Shown here one piece after another: positions 40,312 to 49,324 of a DNA stretch of 64,000 bases. The translations under genes and the position numbers were made by a program. Under the pieces are notes generated by a model. The model made no database searches, was not told the DNA's origin, and saw only the letters and a list, made by a program, of their open reading frames with translations. This DNA comes from Pseudomonas cavernae (GTDB taxonomy: Bacteria > Pseudomonadota > Gammaproteobacteria > Pseudomonadales > Pseudomonadaceae). The stretch covers positions 1,302,001 to 1,366,000 of the forward strand of contig NZ_CP032419.1 of NCBI RefSeq assembly GCF_003595175.1, read 5' to 3'. How positions within the stretch are numbered: position 1 is the first letter of the stretch; each line of letters starts with the position of its first letter.

Positions 40312-41457
40312 ATGCAGCTGAGTATCCCGACGCTGATGGTCATGGATATCTACATCCTGCTGTTGGTCGGTGTGCTGATGCTGCACGCGTGGAGCCGCGG
40401 CCGGCGCGACGCGACCCTGGGTTACCTGGCGACGGCGCTGCTGCTGGGCACCCTGGGCACGGTGCTGGTTAGCCTGCGCGGCCAGGGCGTCGACTTCGTG
40501 TCGATCCTGGCCGGCAACGTCGTTCTCCATTTGAGCGCCGCGTTGAACTGGACCGCGCTGCGGGTCTTCACCGGGCGGCGTATCCATCCGCCGGGCGCGC
40601 TGGCCGGCGCGGTGCTCTGGCTGCTGCTCTGCCTGTTGCCGATGTTCTACCAGTCGCTGGCTCTGCGGGTGCTGGTCGGGTCGCTGACCATGGCGGCCTA
40701 TGCCGGTCTCGGCGCTTTCGAGTTGTGGCGCAGTCGGCGGCAGTTGGAGGTGGATTTCCGTCCGGCGCTGGCGCTGCTGCTGTTCCACGCCGCGTTCTAT
40801 TCCGTGCGTGCGGTGGTGGATCGCGGTATGCCGTTCGATACCCTGGACCAGGGCAACGCCTTCTTCGCCCTGCTGGTGCTGGAGACGCTGCTGTATGCAA
40901 TCGGCATCGCCTTCGTCACCCTGGCGATGGTCAAGGAGCGCGCCGAGTTGCGTTACAAGAGCGCCGCGCTGCGCGATCCGCTGACCGGCATCGGCAACCG
41001 CCGGGCGTTCATCCACGGTGCCGGGCAACTGCTCGCCGAAAGCAAGCGGATGCAGCGGCCGGCGGTGGTACTGCTGTGCGACCTCGACTACTTCAAGCGC
41101 CTCAACGACAGTTTCGGCCATGCCGTCGGCGACCAGGCGCTGGCCGCCTTCAGTCAGATTCTCAGCAGCCGTACCCGGCAGCAGGATGTCTGCGCGCGGA
41201 TCGGCGGCGAGGAGTTCGCCTGCCTGCTGGCCGATGCGGATCATGGGGTGAGCCTGGTGCTGGCCGAGCGGGTGCGCCGGGAGTTTGCCGAGCTGCCGTT
41301 CGTCGCCGGTGCGCAACTCAGCGTGAGCATCGGCATCGCCGATGCCGCCCAGGCCAACCACGAGCTGACCCGCCTGCTGTCGCTCGCCGACCAAGCGCTC
41401 TACGCGGCCAAGGCGGCGGGGCGCAACCGGGTTGAGGTTTACCGGGAGACGTCCTGA
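40312..41457 (+). CDS. Membrane-bound diguanylate cyclase (GGDEF)
   Basis: A 381-aa protein. Residues about 8-210 hold six or seven hydrophobic helices (a MASE-like sensor region). The GGDEF domain follows, with RDPLTGIGNRRAF, CDLDYFKRLNDSFGHAVGD and the intact active site GGEEF. RQQD five residues before GGEEF is an allosteric I-site. It should make c-di-GMP and be product-inhibited. The signal sensed is unknown. It is divergent from the CoA-transferase gene with a 216-bp gap in which I see no repeat. Confidence 0.93.
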   Translation: MQLSIPTLMVMDIYILLLVGVLMLHAWSRGRRDATLGYLATALLLGTLGTVLVSLRGQGVDFVSILAGNVVLHLSAALNWTALRVFTGRRIHPPGALAGAVLWLLLCLLPMFYQSLALRVLVGSLTMAAYAGLGAFELWRSRRQLEVDFRPALALLLFHAAFYSVRAVVDRGMPFDTLDQGNAFFALLVLETLLYAIGIAFVTLAMVKERAELRYKSAALRDPLTGIGNRRAFIHGAGQLLAESKRMQRPAVVLLCDLDYFKRLNDSFGHAVGDQALAAFSQILSSRTRQQDVCARIGGEEFACLLADADHGVSLVLAERVRREFAELPFVAGAQLSVSIGIADAAQANHELTRLLSLADQALYAAKAAGRNRVEVYRETS

Positions 41458-41575
41458 GCGGCTGTTGGCGATCTGCGGCGTGTCGCCGAGATGGCGTCAA
41501 GCAAGATCGTGACAGGCTTCGGGAGGTGAATTCGGGGTAGACTGGCGCCCCTCTGAATCGCCAAGAAACCCGCCC

Positions 41576-42115
41576 ATGGCCCTGCAAGCGACACCCTACA
41601 AAGTCGACCTCAACCTCACCGACCTGGATCGCAACGTCTACGAGAACCTGCGTTTCACCGTGGCCAAGCACCCCTCGGAGACCGAAGAGCGCCTGGCCGT
41701 GCGCCTGATCGGCTATGCGCTGTGGTACCACGAGCAGCTGGCCTTCGGTCGCGGTCTGTCGGATGTCGACGAGCCGGCGCTGTGGGAGAAGAGCCTGGAC
41801 GACCGCGTGCTGCACTGGATCGAAGTCGGCCAGCCGGATGCCGAGCGCATCACCTGGTGCTCGCGGCGCACCGAGCGCTTCAGCCTGCTGGCCTATGGCA
41901 GCCTGCGGGTGTGGCAGACCAAGGTGCTCGACAGCGTGCGCAGCCTGAAGAACATCAACGTGGTGGCGGTGGAGCAGGAGGCGCTGGAGAACCTGGCCCG
42001 TGACCTGCCGCGCTCGATCGGCTGGAGCGTGATGATCAGCGATGGCCACCTGTACGTCACCGATGAGCGCGGCCAGCACGAGATTCCCTTGGAGTGGCTG
42101 CACGGCGAGCGTTGA
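41576..42115 (+). CDS. YaeQ family protein
   Basis: A 179-aa protein matching YaeQ throughout: YKVDLNLTDLDRNVYEN, AVRLIGYALWYHEQLAFGRGL, WIEVGQPDAERI and ISDGHLYVTDE. YaeQ has a PD-(D/E)XK-like fold, and the role of the family is not established. It is a single gene upstream of recJ, separated from it by a repeat. Confidence 0.93.
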   Translation: MALQATPYKVDLNLTDLDRNVYENLRFTVAKHPSETEERLAVRLIGYALWYHEQLAFGRGLSDVDEPALWEKSLDDRVLHWIEVGQPDAERITWCSRRTERFSLLAYGSLRVWQTKVLDSVRSLKNINVVAVEQEALENLARDLPRSIGWSVMISDGHLYVTDERGQHEIPLEWLHGER

Positions 42116-42127
42116 GGCGCTTTGATC

Positions 42128-42235
42128 GTTCCCACGCTCCGCGTGGGAATGCAGCCCTGGACGCTCCGCGTCCGTCTGGGCTTGCCGGGACGCGGAGCGT
42201 CCCTGGAGGGGTTCCCACGCGGGAGCGTGGGAACC
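42128..42235. repeat. Repeat family C: nested palindromes between yaeQ and recJ
   Basis: GTTCCCACGC...GCGTGGGAA at the left, a second GACGCTCCGCGTCC palindrome, its inverted GGGACGCGGAGCGTCCC, and GTTCCCACGC...GCGTGGGAAC at the right. The whole 108 bp is a nested inverted repeat typical of pseudomonad dispersed repeats. It is the only copy in the window. Confidence 0.8.
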
Positions 42236-42262
42236 ATCAATAAACCCGACTAAAGAATCCGC

Positions 42263-43978
42263 ATGCGCATCGAATCCCGCCCGCTTCCCGCCACACTGCC
42301 CGATCTGGGTAATCTACCGCCGCTGTTGACCCGCCTCTACGCCGCTCGCGGCGTGCAGTCCGCCGCCGAGCTGGACAAGGGCCTGGCGCGCTTGATCCCC
42401 TATCAGCAGCTGAAAGGCATCGACGCCGCGGTGGAGCTGCTGGTGCAGGCCCTGGAGCAGCGTCAGCGCATCCTCATTGTCGGCGACTTCGATGCCGACG
42501 GTGCCACCGCCAGTTCGGTCGGTACCCTCGGCCTGCGTATGCTCGGTGCGGCATCTGTCGATTATCTGGTGCCGAACCGCTTCGAGTACGGCTACGGCCT
42601 GACTCCGGAGATCGTCGCCGTGGCCCTGCAACGTCAGCCGAAGTTGCTGATCACCGTCGACAACGGCATCTCCAGTGTCGACGGCGTAGCGGCGGCCAAG
42701 GCGGCTGGCCTGCAAGTGCTGGTCACCGACCACCACTTGCCCGGCCCGGAGCTGCCGGCGGCGGATGCCATCGTCAACCCCAACCAGCCGGGCTGCGACT
42801 TCCCGAGCAAGGCGCTGGCCGGTGTCGGGGTGATCTTCTACGTGCTGCTGGCGCTGCGTGCGCGCCTGCGTGAGCTGGGCTGGTTCGCCCGTCGTGGGCT
42901 GGCCGAGCCGAATCTGGCCGAGCTGCTCGACCTGGTGGCGCTGGGCAGCGTCGCCGACGTGGTGCCGCTGGACGCTAACAACCGCATCCTCGTCCACCAG
43001 GGCCTGGCGCGCATCCGCGCCGGCCGTGCCCGCGCCGGGCTGCGGGCGATTCTCGAAGTGGCGGGCAAGCAACACGGACGCATCAGCTCCACCGACCTCG
43101 GCTTCATCCTCGGCCCGCGCCTGAATGCCGCGGGCAGGCTGGACGACATGAGCCTGGGCATCGAATGCCTGCTCTGCGACGACGAGGCGCTGGCCCGCGA
43201 CATGGCGGTGCAGCTGGATCAGCTCAACCAGGACCGCAAGGCCATCGAGCAGGGCATGCAGCGCGAGGCGCTGGCGCAGCTCAAGGATCTGCCGCTGGAC
43301 GAGCTGCCGTTCGGCCTGTGCCTGTTCGAGGCGGACTGGCACCAGGGCGTGATCGGCATCCTCGCCTCGCGCCTGAAGGAGCGTTACCACCGCCCGGCGA
43401 TCGCCTTCGCCGATGCCGGCGACGGGGTGCTCAAGGGCTCGGCGCGCTCGGTTCCCGGCCTGCATATCCGCGACGCACTGGATGCGGTGGCGGCTAAGCA
43501 TCCGGGGCTGATCAGCAAGTTCGGCGGCCATGCCATGGCCGCCGGCCTGTCGTTGCCGACCGAACATTTCGGCGCCTTCGCCGCTGCCTTCGATGCCGAG
43601 GTGCGCCGGCAATTGAGCGAGGACGACCTGACCGGCCGCCTGCTGTCGGATGGTGCGCTGGCGGTCGAGGAGTTCCATCTGCCGCTGGCCAAGGAGCTGC
43701 GCAATGCCGGCCCCTGGGGTCAGCACTTCCCCGAGCCGCTGTTCCATGGCGTGTTCCAACTGGTGCAGCAGCGCATCGTCGGCGAGCGGCATCTGAAGGT
43801 GGTGCTCAAGAGCGAGTGCGGCTCGCTGCAACTGGACGGCATCGCCTTCGGCGTCGACCGCGAGCTGTGGCCGAACCCGACGGTGCGCTGGGTCGAACTG
43901 GCCTACAAGCTCGACGTCAACGAGTACCGCGGCCAGGAGTCGGTGCAGTTGCTGATCGCCCATATCGCTGCACGATAA
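42263..43978 (+). CDS. recJ: Single-stranded-DNA-specific exonuclease RecJ
   Basis: A 571-aa 5'-3' exonuclease for recombination and mismatch repair. The DHH domain motifs are complete: VGDFDADGATAS, TVDNGISSVDG, VTDHHLPGPELP and LVALGSVADVVPLD. The DHHA1 domain has KGSARSVPGLHIRDAL and KFGGHAMAAGLSLP, followed by a C-terminal OB fold. The start MRIESRPLP at 42263 is the usual one. The length is normal. Confidence 0.98.
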   Translation: MRIESRPLPATLPDLGNLPPLLTRLYAARGVQSAAELDKGLARLIPYQQLKGIDAAVELLVQALEQRQRILIVGDFDADGATASSVGTLGLRMLGAASVDYLVPNRFEYGYGLTPEIVAVALQRQPKLLITVDNGISSVDGVAAAKAAGLQVLVTDHHLPGPELPAADAIVNPNQPGCDFPSKALAGVGVIFYVLLALRARLRELGWFARRGLAEPNLAELLDLVALGSVADVVPLDANNRILVHQGLARIRAGRARAGLRAILEVAGKQHGRISSTDLGFILGPRLNAAGRLDDMSLGIECLLCDDEALARDMAVQLDQLNQDRKAIEQGMQREALAQLKDLPLDELPFGLCLFEADWHQGVIGILASRLKERYHRPAIAFADAGDGVLKGSARSVPGLHIRDALDAVAAKHPGLISKFGGHAMAAGLSLPTEHFGAFAAAFDAEVRRQLSEDDLTGRLLSDGALAVEEFHLPLAKELRNAGPWGQHFPEPLFHGVFQLVQQRIVGERHLKVVLKSECGSLQLDGIAFGVDRELWPNPTVRWVELAYKLDVNEYRGQESVQLLIAHIAAR

Positions 43979-44056
43979 GGCTTAAATCCCCTGCGCCGGG
44001 CCGCGGCCCTTCCTGTACCTTTGGGAAAGCCCGATAACAACAAGAAAGGCCAGGCC

Positions 44057-44854
44057 ATGATCGATTCACCTTCCTCGTGCCAACCCCGGCCCGCCACCAC
44101 CGTGCTCCTGCTGCGCCCCAGCCCTACCGGCGACGCAGCGCTGGAGGTGTTCATGGTGCTGCGCAACCATCAGATCGATTCCTTCTCCGGCGCCCTGGTG
44201 TTCCCCGGCGGCAAGCTGGAAAGCGCCGACGCCGCTCCGGCCCTGCGTGCCCGCTGCCCGGGTGCCGAGGGCTGCTCCGACGAGGAACTGGCGTTTCGCA
44301 TCGCCGGGGTGCGTGAGGCGTTCGAGGAGTGCGGCATCCTGCTCGCCTGCAAACGTGGCGAAAACGAGTTATTGAGCGCGGCGCAGCTGGCACCCATCGA
44401 GGCACGCTGGCGGGCGAAGCTGAACAGCGACGCGGCGAGCATCGCCGAGTTGGTCGAGGCCGAGGACTTGCTGCTGGCGGTCGATCGCATGGTGCCCTTC
44501 GCCCACTGGATCACCCCGGACTTCGTCCCCAAGCGCTTCGATACCTGGTTCTTCGCCGCTGTGGCGCCGGCCGATCAGATGGCCCTGCACGATGGTTCGG
44601 AGACGGTCGATTCGCGCTGGGTCGCACCCGCCACTGTGCTGGCCGAAGCCAAGGCCGGGCGGCATACCCTGGTGTTCGCCACCGAGCAGAACCTGCACCT
44701 GCTCAGTCAGGCCGGCAATGTGGAGCAGGCGCTGGAGGCGGCGCGCAACCGACGCATCGTCGCGGTGCAACCGTGGCTGGAAGAGATCGACGGCGTGCGC
44801 CACCTGCGCATTCCGGCTGATGCCGGCTACGCGCGGACCAGCGTGGCGCGTTGA
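44057..44854 (+). CDS. Nudix hydrolase of the NUDT19 (RP2p) type
   Basis: A 265-aa protein. The Nudix fold starts ATTVLLLRPSPTGD and has LVFPGGKLESAD, then a roughly 30-residue insertion before the box resumes with GVREAFEECGILLA, as in NUDT19/RP2p proteins. This group includes peroxisomal CoA diphosphatases in animals; the bacterial substrate is not known. The start at 44057 (MIDSPSSC) follows AAAGGCCAGGCC. Repeat D begins 10 bases after the stop codon. Confidence 0.87.
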   Translation: MIDSPSSCQPRPATTVLLLRPSPTGDAALEVFMVLRNHQIDSFSGALVFPGGKLESADAAPALRARCPGAEGCSDEELAFRIAGVREAFEECGILLACKRGENELLSAAQLAPIEARWRAKLNSDAASIAELVEAEDLLLAVDRMVPFAHWITPDFVPKRFDTWFFAAVAPADQMALHDGSETVDSRWVAPATVLAEAKAGRHTLVFATEQNLHLLSQAGNVEQALEAARNRRIVAVQPWLEEIDGVRHLRIPADAGYARTSVAR

Positions 44855-44863
44855 GGCGGTGAG

Positions 44864-44926
44864 GTAGATCCGGATGCAATCCGGGAAGCGGAGTTGCCTG
44901 GTACCCCCGGATTCCATCCGGGCTAC
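44864..44926 (+). repeat. Repeat family D hairpin
   Basis: GTAGATCCGGATGCAATCCG and CGGATTCCATCCGGGCTAC form an imperfect inverted repeat with GTAG/CTAC ends. It lies directly before a family B copy. Confidence 0.75.
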
Positions 44927-44936
44927 GGATTGCTTC

Positions 44937-45006
44937 GTAGGATGGGTTGAGCCTGCGACACCCATCGAATCGCAATGATGGCTATCGTTACGCTCAACCC
45001 ATCCTC
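44937..45006 (+). repeat. Repeat family B, copy 2
   Basis: GTAGGATGGGTTGAGC at the left and CGCTCAACCCATCC at the right. The final CTAC is eroded. Confidence 0.8.
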
Positions 45007-45127
45007 CGGACTGGCGCTGGTCCGCAGGGGCGACAATCCCAAAAAACGCTAGAGCGCTTGCGCTGCTCCTGCTCCGCAGCATCTGCGGCCTGCCGTACCG
45101 AGGCAGGCCCCAGAGCTTGGCGCGGCC

Positions 45128-45604
45128 TTACCAGCCCAACTGCTTGTTGAAGCCCAGGGCGTCGTAATAGTCGCCCTGGTAGGCGATCTTGCCGTCCTTG
45201 ACCCGCACGAAACTGACCCCCTCGAACTTCAGCGGTTTGTTGGTGGCCGGGGTTTCCGCGCTCCAGGCGCCGCTGTTGATGCCGCTGAATTCCCACTGGA
45301 AGGCGATGCCGTCGGCGCTGACGATGGGTTTGCTGGTCATCAGCCACTTGAGGTCCGGTACCGCGCCGATGAACACCTTGATCACGTTGTCGCGGGCGGC
45401 GGCCTTGCCGTTCTGCGGGGTGCCGACGGTGGCATCGAAATACACCGCATCTTCGGCAAGGAAGCTGGCGGCCTTGTCGACGTCATGGGCGTTCCAGGCG
45501 GCCATGTAAGCGTCGACGACGGCCTTGGGATCGTCCGCTGCCTGGGTCAGGCCGGCTAAAGCGCAGAGCAGGACAAAGCTGAAACTACGCAGGGCGTGTC
45601 GCAT
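45128..45604 (-). CDS. SnoaL/NTF2-like exported protein
   Basis: A 158-aa protein with a signal peptide (MRHALRSFSFVLLCALAGLTQA). The cone-shaped NTF2-like fold is suggested by DPKAVVDAYMAAWNAHDVDKAASFLAEDAVYF, GKAARDNV-like and EFSGINSG segments and a C-terminal KDGKIAYQGDYYDALGF. SnoaL-type proteins include ester cyclases, isomerases and binding proteins; nothing here shows which. It is divergent from the SDR gene. Confidence 0.82.
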   Translation of the reverse strand: MRHALRSFSFVLLCALAGLTQAADDPKAVVDAYMAAWNAHDVDKAASFLAEDAVYFDATVGTPQNGKAAARDNVIKVFIGAVPDLKWLMTSKPIVSADGIAFQWEFSGINSGAWSAETPATNKPLKFEGVSFVRVKDGKIAYQGDYYDALGFNKQLGW

Positions 45605-45815
45605 TTTTCTTCTCCTGTAGGGTGTGAGTGCGCGCCCGGGGCGGCAGACATCGGGCCTGGCGGCCTGATGAGTCTAGTTAGTAAATGACCGCTGCGGCTA
45701 AGCCGTGGGGCTAGCTTGCCCCTACAATCGAACGGCAAGCGCACGCGCGGACGTGTCGGCTGAAATCGGCCTGCACCTCGATGTGACCAACAGTTCAACT
45801 GTCAGGACAACAACC

Positions 45816-46616
45816 ATGAATGCATTCAGAGACGATGTATTGGCCGGCAAGGTGGTGTTCGTCGCCGGTGGCTCGAGCGGCATCAACTTAGGCATCGCCG
45901 AGCATTTCGCCCGCCATGGCGCCAAGCTGGCCCTGCTCAGCCGCAGTCAGGACAAGCTCGATATGGCGGTGGCGGGGATCGTCGCTGCGGGCGGCGAGGC
46001 CATCGGAATCGCCGCCGACGTGCGCGACTTCGCCGCGGTGGACGCCGCGCTGATCCAGGTGCAGCAGCACTTCGGCAATATCGACGTGGTGATTTCCGGC
46101 GCCGCCGGCAACTTCGTCGCGGCGGCCAAGGATATGTCGGCCAATGGCTTCAAGACGGTGATCGATATCGACCTGATCGGCACCTTCAACGTGTTGCGTG
46201 CGGCCTATCCGTACCTCAACAAGCCGGGCGCTTCGCTGATCTCCATCACCGCGCCGCAGGCGGTCAAAGCGGCGGTCTATCAGGCGCATGTCTGCGCGGC
46301 CAAGGCTGGGATCAATATGCTGACTCAGTGCCTGGCGATGGAGTGGGGGGCCGAGGGCATACGCGTCAACGCCATCTCCCCGGGGCCGATCGCCGATACC
46401 GAAGGCATGGCGCGCCTGGCGCCGACCCCGGAGATGGAGCAAAAGGTCAAGGCGCGCCTGGCCCTGCGTGACTACGGCAGCAAGCGCGACATCGCCGATG
46501 TTGCGCTGTTCCTGGCCTCGGACAATGCCCGCTACATCACCGGGACGATCATCGACTGCGACGGCGGCAGCAAGCTGGGCGATGCCACGCTGCCCGAATT
46601 GCCGCCGCGCCGTTGA
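45816..46616 (+). CDS. SDR-family oxidoreductase, 2,4-dienoyl-CoA reductase-like
   Basis: A 266-aa Rossmann-fold enzyme. The cofactor loop is GGSSGINLGIA, followed by NAG-like SGAAGNF. At the catalytic site the classical Tyr-x-x-x-Lys reads VCAAK in YQAHVCAAKAGINML, so the Tyr position is Val. The pattern QxHVCAAKAG with SPGPIADTEGMARLA is that of peroxisomal/mitochondrial 2,4-dienoyl-CoA reductases, which lack the classical Tyr too. A role in unsaturated fatty acid oxidation is therefore plausible but unproven. The start MNAFRDDVLAGKV is clear. Confidence 0.87.
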   Translation: MNAFRDDVLAGKVVFVAGGSSGINLGIAEHFARHGAKLALLSRSQDKLDMAVAGIVAAGGEAIGIAADVRDFAAVDAALIQVQQHFGNIDVVISGAAGNFVAAAKDMSANGFKTVIDIDLIGTFNVLRAAYPYLNKPGASLISITAPQAVKAAVYQAHVCAAKAGINMLTQCLAMEWGAEGIRVNAISPGPIADTEGMARLAPTPEMEQKVKARLALRDYGSKRDIADVALFLASDNARYITGTIIDCDGGSKLGDATLPELPPRR

Positions 46617-46623
46617 GTCTGTT

Positions 46624-46655
46624 GGTGGGTTACGCCGCTTTGCGGCTAACCCACC
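46624..46655. repeat. Hairpin G after the SDR gene
   Basis: GGTGGGTTACGCCGC and GCGGCTAACCCACC form a strong stem 8 bases after the SDR stop codon. It is a probable transcript end, without a T-run. Confidence 0.65.
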
Positions 46656-46728
46656 CTAAGGTGCTGCCGGAGCTGCCACCGCGGCGGCGAGCCTGTGTAG
46701 GGGCGTACGGCGGGTAAAGCCTGGTCGG

Positions 46729-46798
46729 GTAGGATGGGTTGAGCTTTGCGATACCCATCGGAGGCTGCATGGGTATCGCGGAGCTCAACCCATCCTAC
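46729..46798 (+). repeat. Repeat family B, copy 3
   Basis: GTAGGATGGGTTGAGC and GCTCAACCCATCCTAC ends with inner GATACCCATC and GCATGGGTATC. This is the most perfect copy in the window. Confidence 0.88.
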
Positions 46799-46810
46799 GA
46801 ACTGTGAGTA

Positions 46811-46930
46811 TCTGAGCGTCGCGAGCGAAGGTTGGGCTAGGCGGCAAGCGCCGAGAAAGCGGAATGTACCGCAGTACATGAGCATTCGAGGTGCTTGCCA
46901 ACCACGCCCAGCCGAGCGCAGCCGCTCAGA
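46811..46930 (-). repeat. Stop-codon-abutting long hairpin element E2 (120 bp)
   Basis: The ends TCTGAGCGTC (46811) and GCCGCTCAGA (46921) are inverted, and the pairing continues through the whole length with bulges. The core stem is TGTAC/GTACA (46865-46869, 46874-46878) inside GAAAGCGGA and TGAGCATTC. Read on the minus strand, it begins at the base after the patD TGA. Confidence 0.82.
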
Positions 46931-48355
46931 TCAGTGCTTGAACATCACATGGCGAACCGCCGTGTAGTCCTCCAGCCCGTATATCGACAGGTCCTTGCCG
47001 TAGCCGGACAGCTTCATGCCGCCGTGGGGCATTTCGCTGACCAGCATGAAGTGGGTGTTGACCCAGGTGCAGCCGTACTGCAGGCGTGCCGACAGGCGAT
47101 GGGCGCGGCCGACGTCGCCGGTCCACAGCGAGGAAGCCAGACCGTAGTCGGAGTCGTTGGCCCAGGTCAGGGCCTGGTCTTCGTCGCTGAACGGCGTCAC
47201 CGAAACCACCGGGGCGAACACTTCGCGGCGGACGATCTCGTCGTCCTGCCGGGCGCCGGCCAGCACGGTCGGCTCGAAGAAGAAGCCGGCGCCGGCCACC
47301 ACCTTGCCGCCGGTGACCACTTCGATATGCGCCTGCTGGCTGGCGCGCTCGACGAAGCCGCTGACCCGCTCGCGGTGCTGGGCGGTGATCAGCGGGCCGA
47401 GTTCGGTGCTGGGGTCGTCCTGCAGGCCGTACTTGATGCTGCCGACCGCGGCGCCCAGTTCGGCGACGAACTTGTCGTAGATGCCTTTCTGCGCATAGAT
47501 GCGGCAGGCGGCGGTGCAGTCCTGGCCGGCGTTGTAGAAGCCGAAGGTGCGGATACCTTCCACCGCGGCGGCGATGTCGGCGTCGTTGAAGATGATCACC
47601 GGCGCCTTGCCGCCCAGCTCCATGTGCATGCGCTTCACCGTGCCGGCGGTGCTGGAGATGATGTTCGAGCCGGTGGCCACCGAACCGGTCAGCGACACCA
47701 TGCGCACCTTCGGGTGGGTGACCAGCGGCGAGCCGACGCTGGCGCCGCGGCCGAAGACGATATTGACCACCCCGGCGGGGAAGATTTCGGCGAGGAATTC
47801 GCCCAGCTTCAGCGCGGTCAGCGGGGTCTGCTCGGAGGGCTTGAGCACCACGCAGTTGCCGGCGGCCAGCGCCGGGGCGAGCTTCCAGGCGGCCATCATC
47901 AGCGGGTAGTTCCACGGCGCGATGGAGGCGACCACGCCGATCGGGTCGCGGCGGATCATCGAGGTGTGTCCCGGCAGATATTCGCCGGCGGCGGAGCCGC
48001 TCAGGCAACGGCTGGCACCGGCGAAGTAGCGGAACACGTCGGCGATCGCCGGGATCTCGTCGTTCAGCGCGGCGGCGAAGGGCTTGCCGCAGTTCTGCGA
48101 CTCCAGGCGCGCGAGTTCCTCGGCGTGTGCCTCGATCTTGTCGGCCAGGCGCAGCAACAACAGGGCGCGGTCTTTTGGCGCGGTCTGCGACCAGCCGACG
48201 AAGGCGGCATCGGCGGCGCGCACGGCGGCGTCGACCTGCGACTCGCTGGCCTCGTTGACATGAATCAGCGGCGCGCCGAGCGCCGGGTTGAGCACCGGCT
48301 GGCTGGCGCCTTCGCCGGCGACCAGTTGGCCATTGATCAGCAGTTTGGTTTGCAT
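46931..48355 (-). CDS. patD: Gamma-aminobutyraldehyde dehydrogenase
   Basis: A 474-aa NAD-dependent aldehyde dehydrogenase, exactly the length of E. coli PatD (YdcW) and colinear with it by eye from [16 protein letters not shown] to [11 protein letters not shown]. The catalytic Cys is in [11 protein letters not shown] and the general-base Glu in MELGGKAPV. It oxidises 4-aminobutanal from putrescine to GABA. It lies downstream of ydcSTUV on the same strand, as in E. coli, but separated by repeats. Element E2 abuts its stop codon. Confidence 0.93.
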   Translation of the reverse strand: MQTKLLINGQLVAGEGASQPVLNPALGAPLIHVNEASESQVDAAVRAADAAFVGWSQTAPKDRALLLLRLADKIEAHAEELARLESQNCGKPFAAALNDEIPAIADVFRYFAGASRCLSGSAAGEYLPGHTSMIRRDPIGVVASIAPWNYPLMMAAWKLAPALAAGNCVVLKPSEQTPLTALKLGEFLAEIFPAGVVNIVFGRGASVGSPLVTHPKVRMVSLTGSVATGSNIISSTAGTVKRMHMELGGKAPVIIFNDADIAAAVEGIRTFGFYNAGQDCTAACRIYAQKGIYDKFVAELGAAVGSIKYGLQDDPSTELGPLITAQHRERVSGFVERASQQAHIEVVTGGKVVAGAGFFFEPTVLAGARQDDEIVRREVFAPVVSVTPFSDEDQALTWANDSDYGLASSLWTGDVGRAHRLSARLQYGCTWVNTHFMLVSEMPHGGMKLSGYGKDLSIYGLEDYTAVRHVMFKH

Positions 48356-48395
48356 GGCTGGAACCTCGTTGACGGGGGCTGTCGGTGGTCAGTCC

Positions 48396-48465
48396 GTAGG
48401 ATGGGTTGAGCTCCGTGATACCCATGCTGCCCTCGATGGGTATCGCTTCGCTCAACCCATCCTAC
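48396..48465 (+). repeat. Repeat family B, copy 4
   Basis: GTAGGATGGGTTGAGC and GCTCAACCCATCCTAC ends, in the patD-ydcV gap. Confidence 0.88.
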
Positions 48466-48480
48466 GAAGCTGCGATTGTT

Positions 48481-48504
48481 CTCTCTCCCACTCATGGGAG
48501 AGGG
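48481..48504 (+). repeat. Repeat family F hairpin
   Basis: CTCTCCCA and TGGGAGAG form a short stem between ydcV and patD. It may end or attenuate the ydc transcript before patD. Confidence 0.55.
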
Positions 48505-48517
48505 TTAGGGCTTTGCG

Positions 48518-49324
48518 TCACTTGCCGCTGCCAGCCACGCCCTCGCCACCCTTGGTCAGGTAGTAGGCGGCGAGGATCGGCAGCATGGTCACCAGCATCA
48601 CCAGCATGGCCACCACGTTGGTCACCGGCACGTCGCGCGGGCGCGCCAGCTGGTTGAGCAGCCACAGTGGCAGGGTGCGCTCGTGGCCGGCGGTGAAGGT
48701 GGTGACGATGATCTCGTCGAACGACAGGGCGAAGGCCAGCATGCCGCCGGCCAACAGCGCCGAGCCGAGGTTGGGCAGGATGATGTAGCGGAAGGTCTGC
48801 CAGCCGTCGGCGCCCAGATCCATGCTCGCCTCGATCAGGCTGTAGCTGGTGCGGCGGAAGCGGGCGATGACGTTGTTGTAGACGATCACCACGCAGAAGG
48901 TGGCGTGGCCGATGACGATGGTCAGCACCCCGGGTTCGATGCCGAGGGTCTTGAACGCCGCCAGCAGGGCGATGCCGGTGATGATGCCGGGCAGGGCGAT
49001 CGGCAGGATCAGCATCAGCGAGATGCTTTCCTTGCCGAAGAAGTCGCGGCGGTACAGCGCGGCGGCGGCCAGGGTGCCGAGGATCAGGGCGATCAGGGTG
49101 GCCAGGCAGGCGATCTGCACCGACAGCTTGATCGCCTCGAGCACGTCGGCGCGGGCGAAGGCGACGCTGAGCCAGCGCAGGGTGAAGCCCTGCGGCGGGA
49201 AGCTGAACGCCGCGTCCTCGGTGTTGAAGGCGTAGACGAAGATGATCAGGATCGGGAAGTGGAGGAACACCAGCCCGCCCCAGGCGGCCAGCTTGAGGCC
49301 CCAGGAAGCTCGCTCAGAGTGCAT
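48518..49324 (-). CDS. ydcV: Polyamine-type ABC transporter permease YdcV
   Basis: A 268-aa inner-membrane permease of the PotC type with about six helices. The EAA loop that docks the ATPase is [22 protein letters not shown]. Its start overlaps the end of ydcU by 11 bases, so the two are coupled. It pairs with YdcU to form the channel for the substrate delivered by YdcS. Confidence 0.92.
   Translation of the reverse strand: MHSERASWGLKLAAWGGLVFLHFPILIIFVYAFNTEDAAFSFPPQGFTLRWLSVAFARADVLEAIKLSVQIACLATLIALILGTLAAAALYRRDFFGKESISLMLILPIALPGIITGIALLAAFKTLGIEPGVLTIVIGHATFCVVIVYNNVIARFRRTSYSLIEASMDLGADGWQTFRYIILPNLGSALLAGGMLAFALSFDEIIVTTFTAGHERTLPLWLLNQLARPRDVPVTNVVAMLVMLVTMLPILAAYYLTKGGEGVAGSGK

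Larger units (their letters stand above)
46617..46930. other. 314-bp gene-free stretch packed with repeats
   Basis: Between the SDR gene and the convergent patD lie, in order, hairpin G (46624-46655), a 73-bp unremarkable stretch, repeat B copy 3 (46729-46798) and hairpin element E2 (46811-46930). No coding sequence is credible here. Confidence 0.8.

Noticed and set aside
40096..41394. Upstream extension of the CoA-transferase frame to 41394
   Set aside because: The added part is antisense to the diguanylate cyclase gene, is rich in Gln/Arg/His, and has no family similarity. The family N-terminus begins at 40095.
46926..48455. A second, 509-codon minus-strand frame over patD
   Set aside because: Arg/Pro-rich shadow in another frame of a clear aldehyde dehydrogenase gene.
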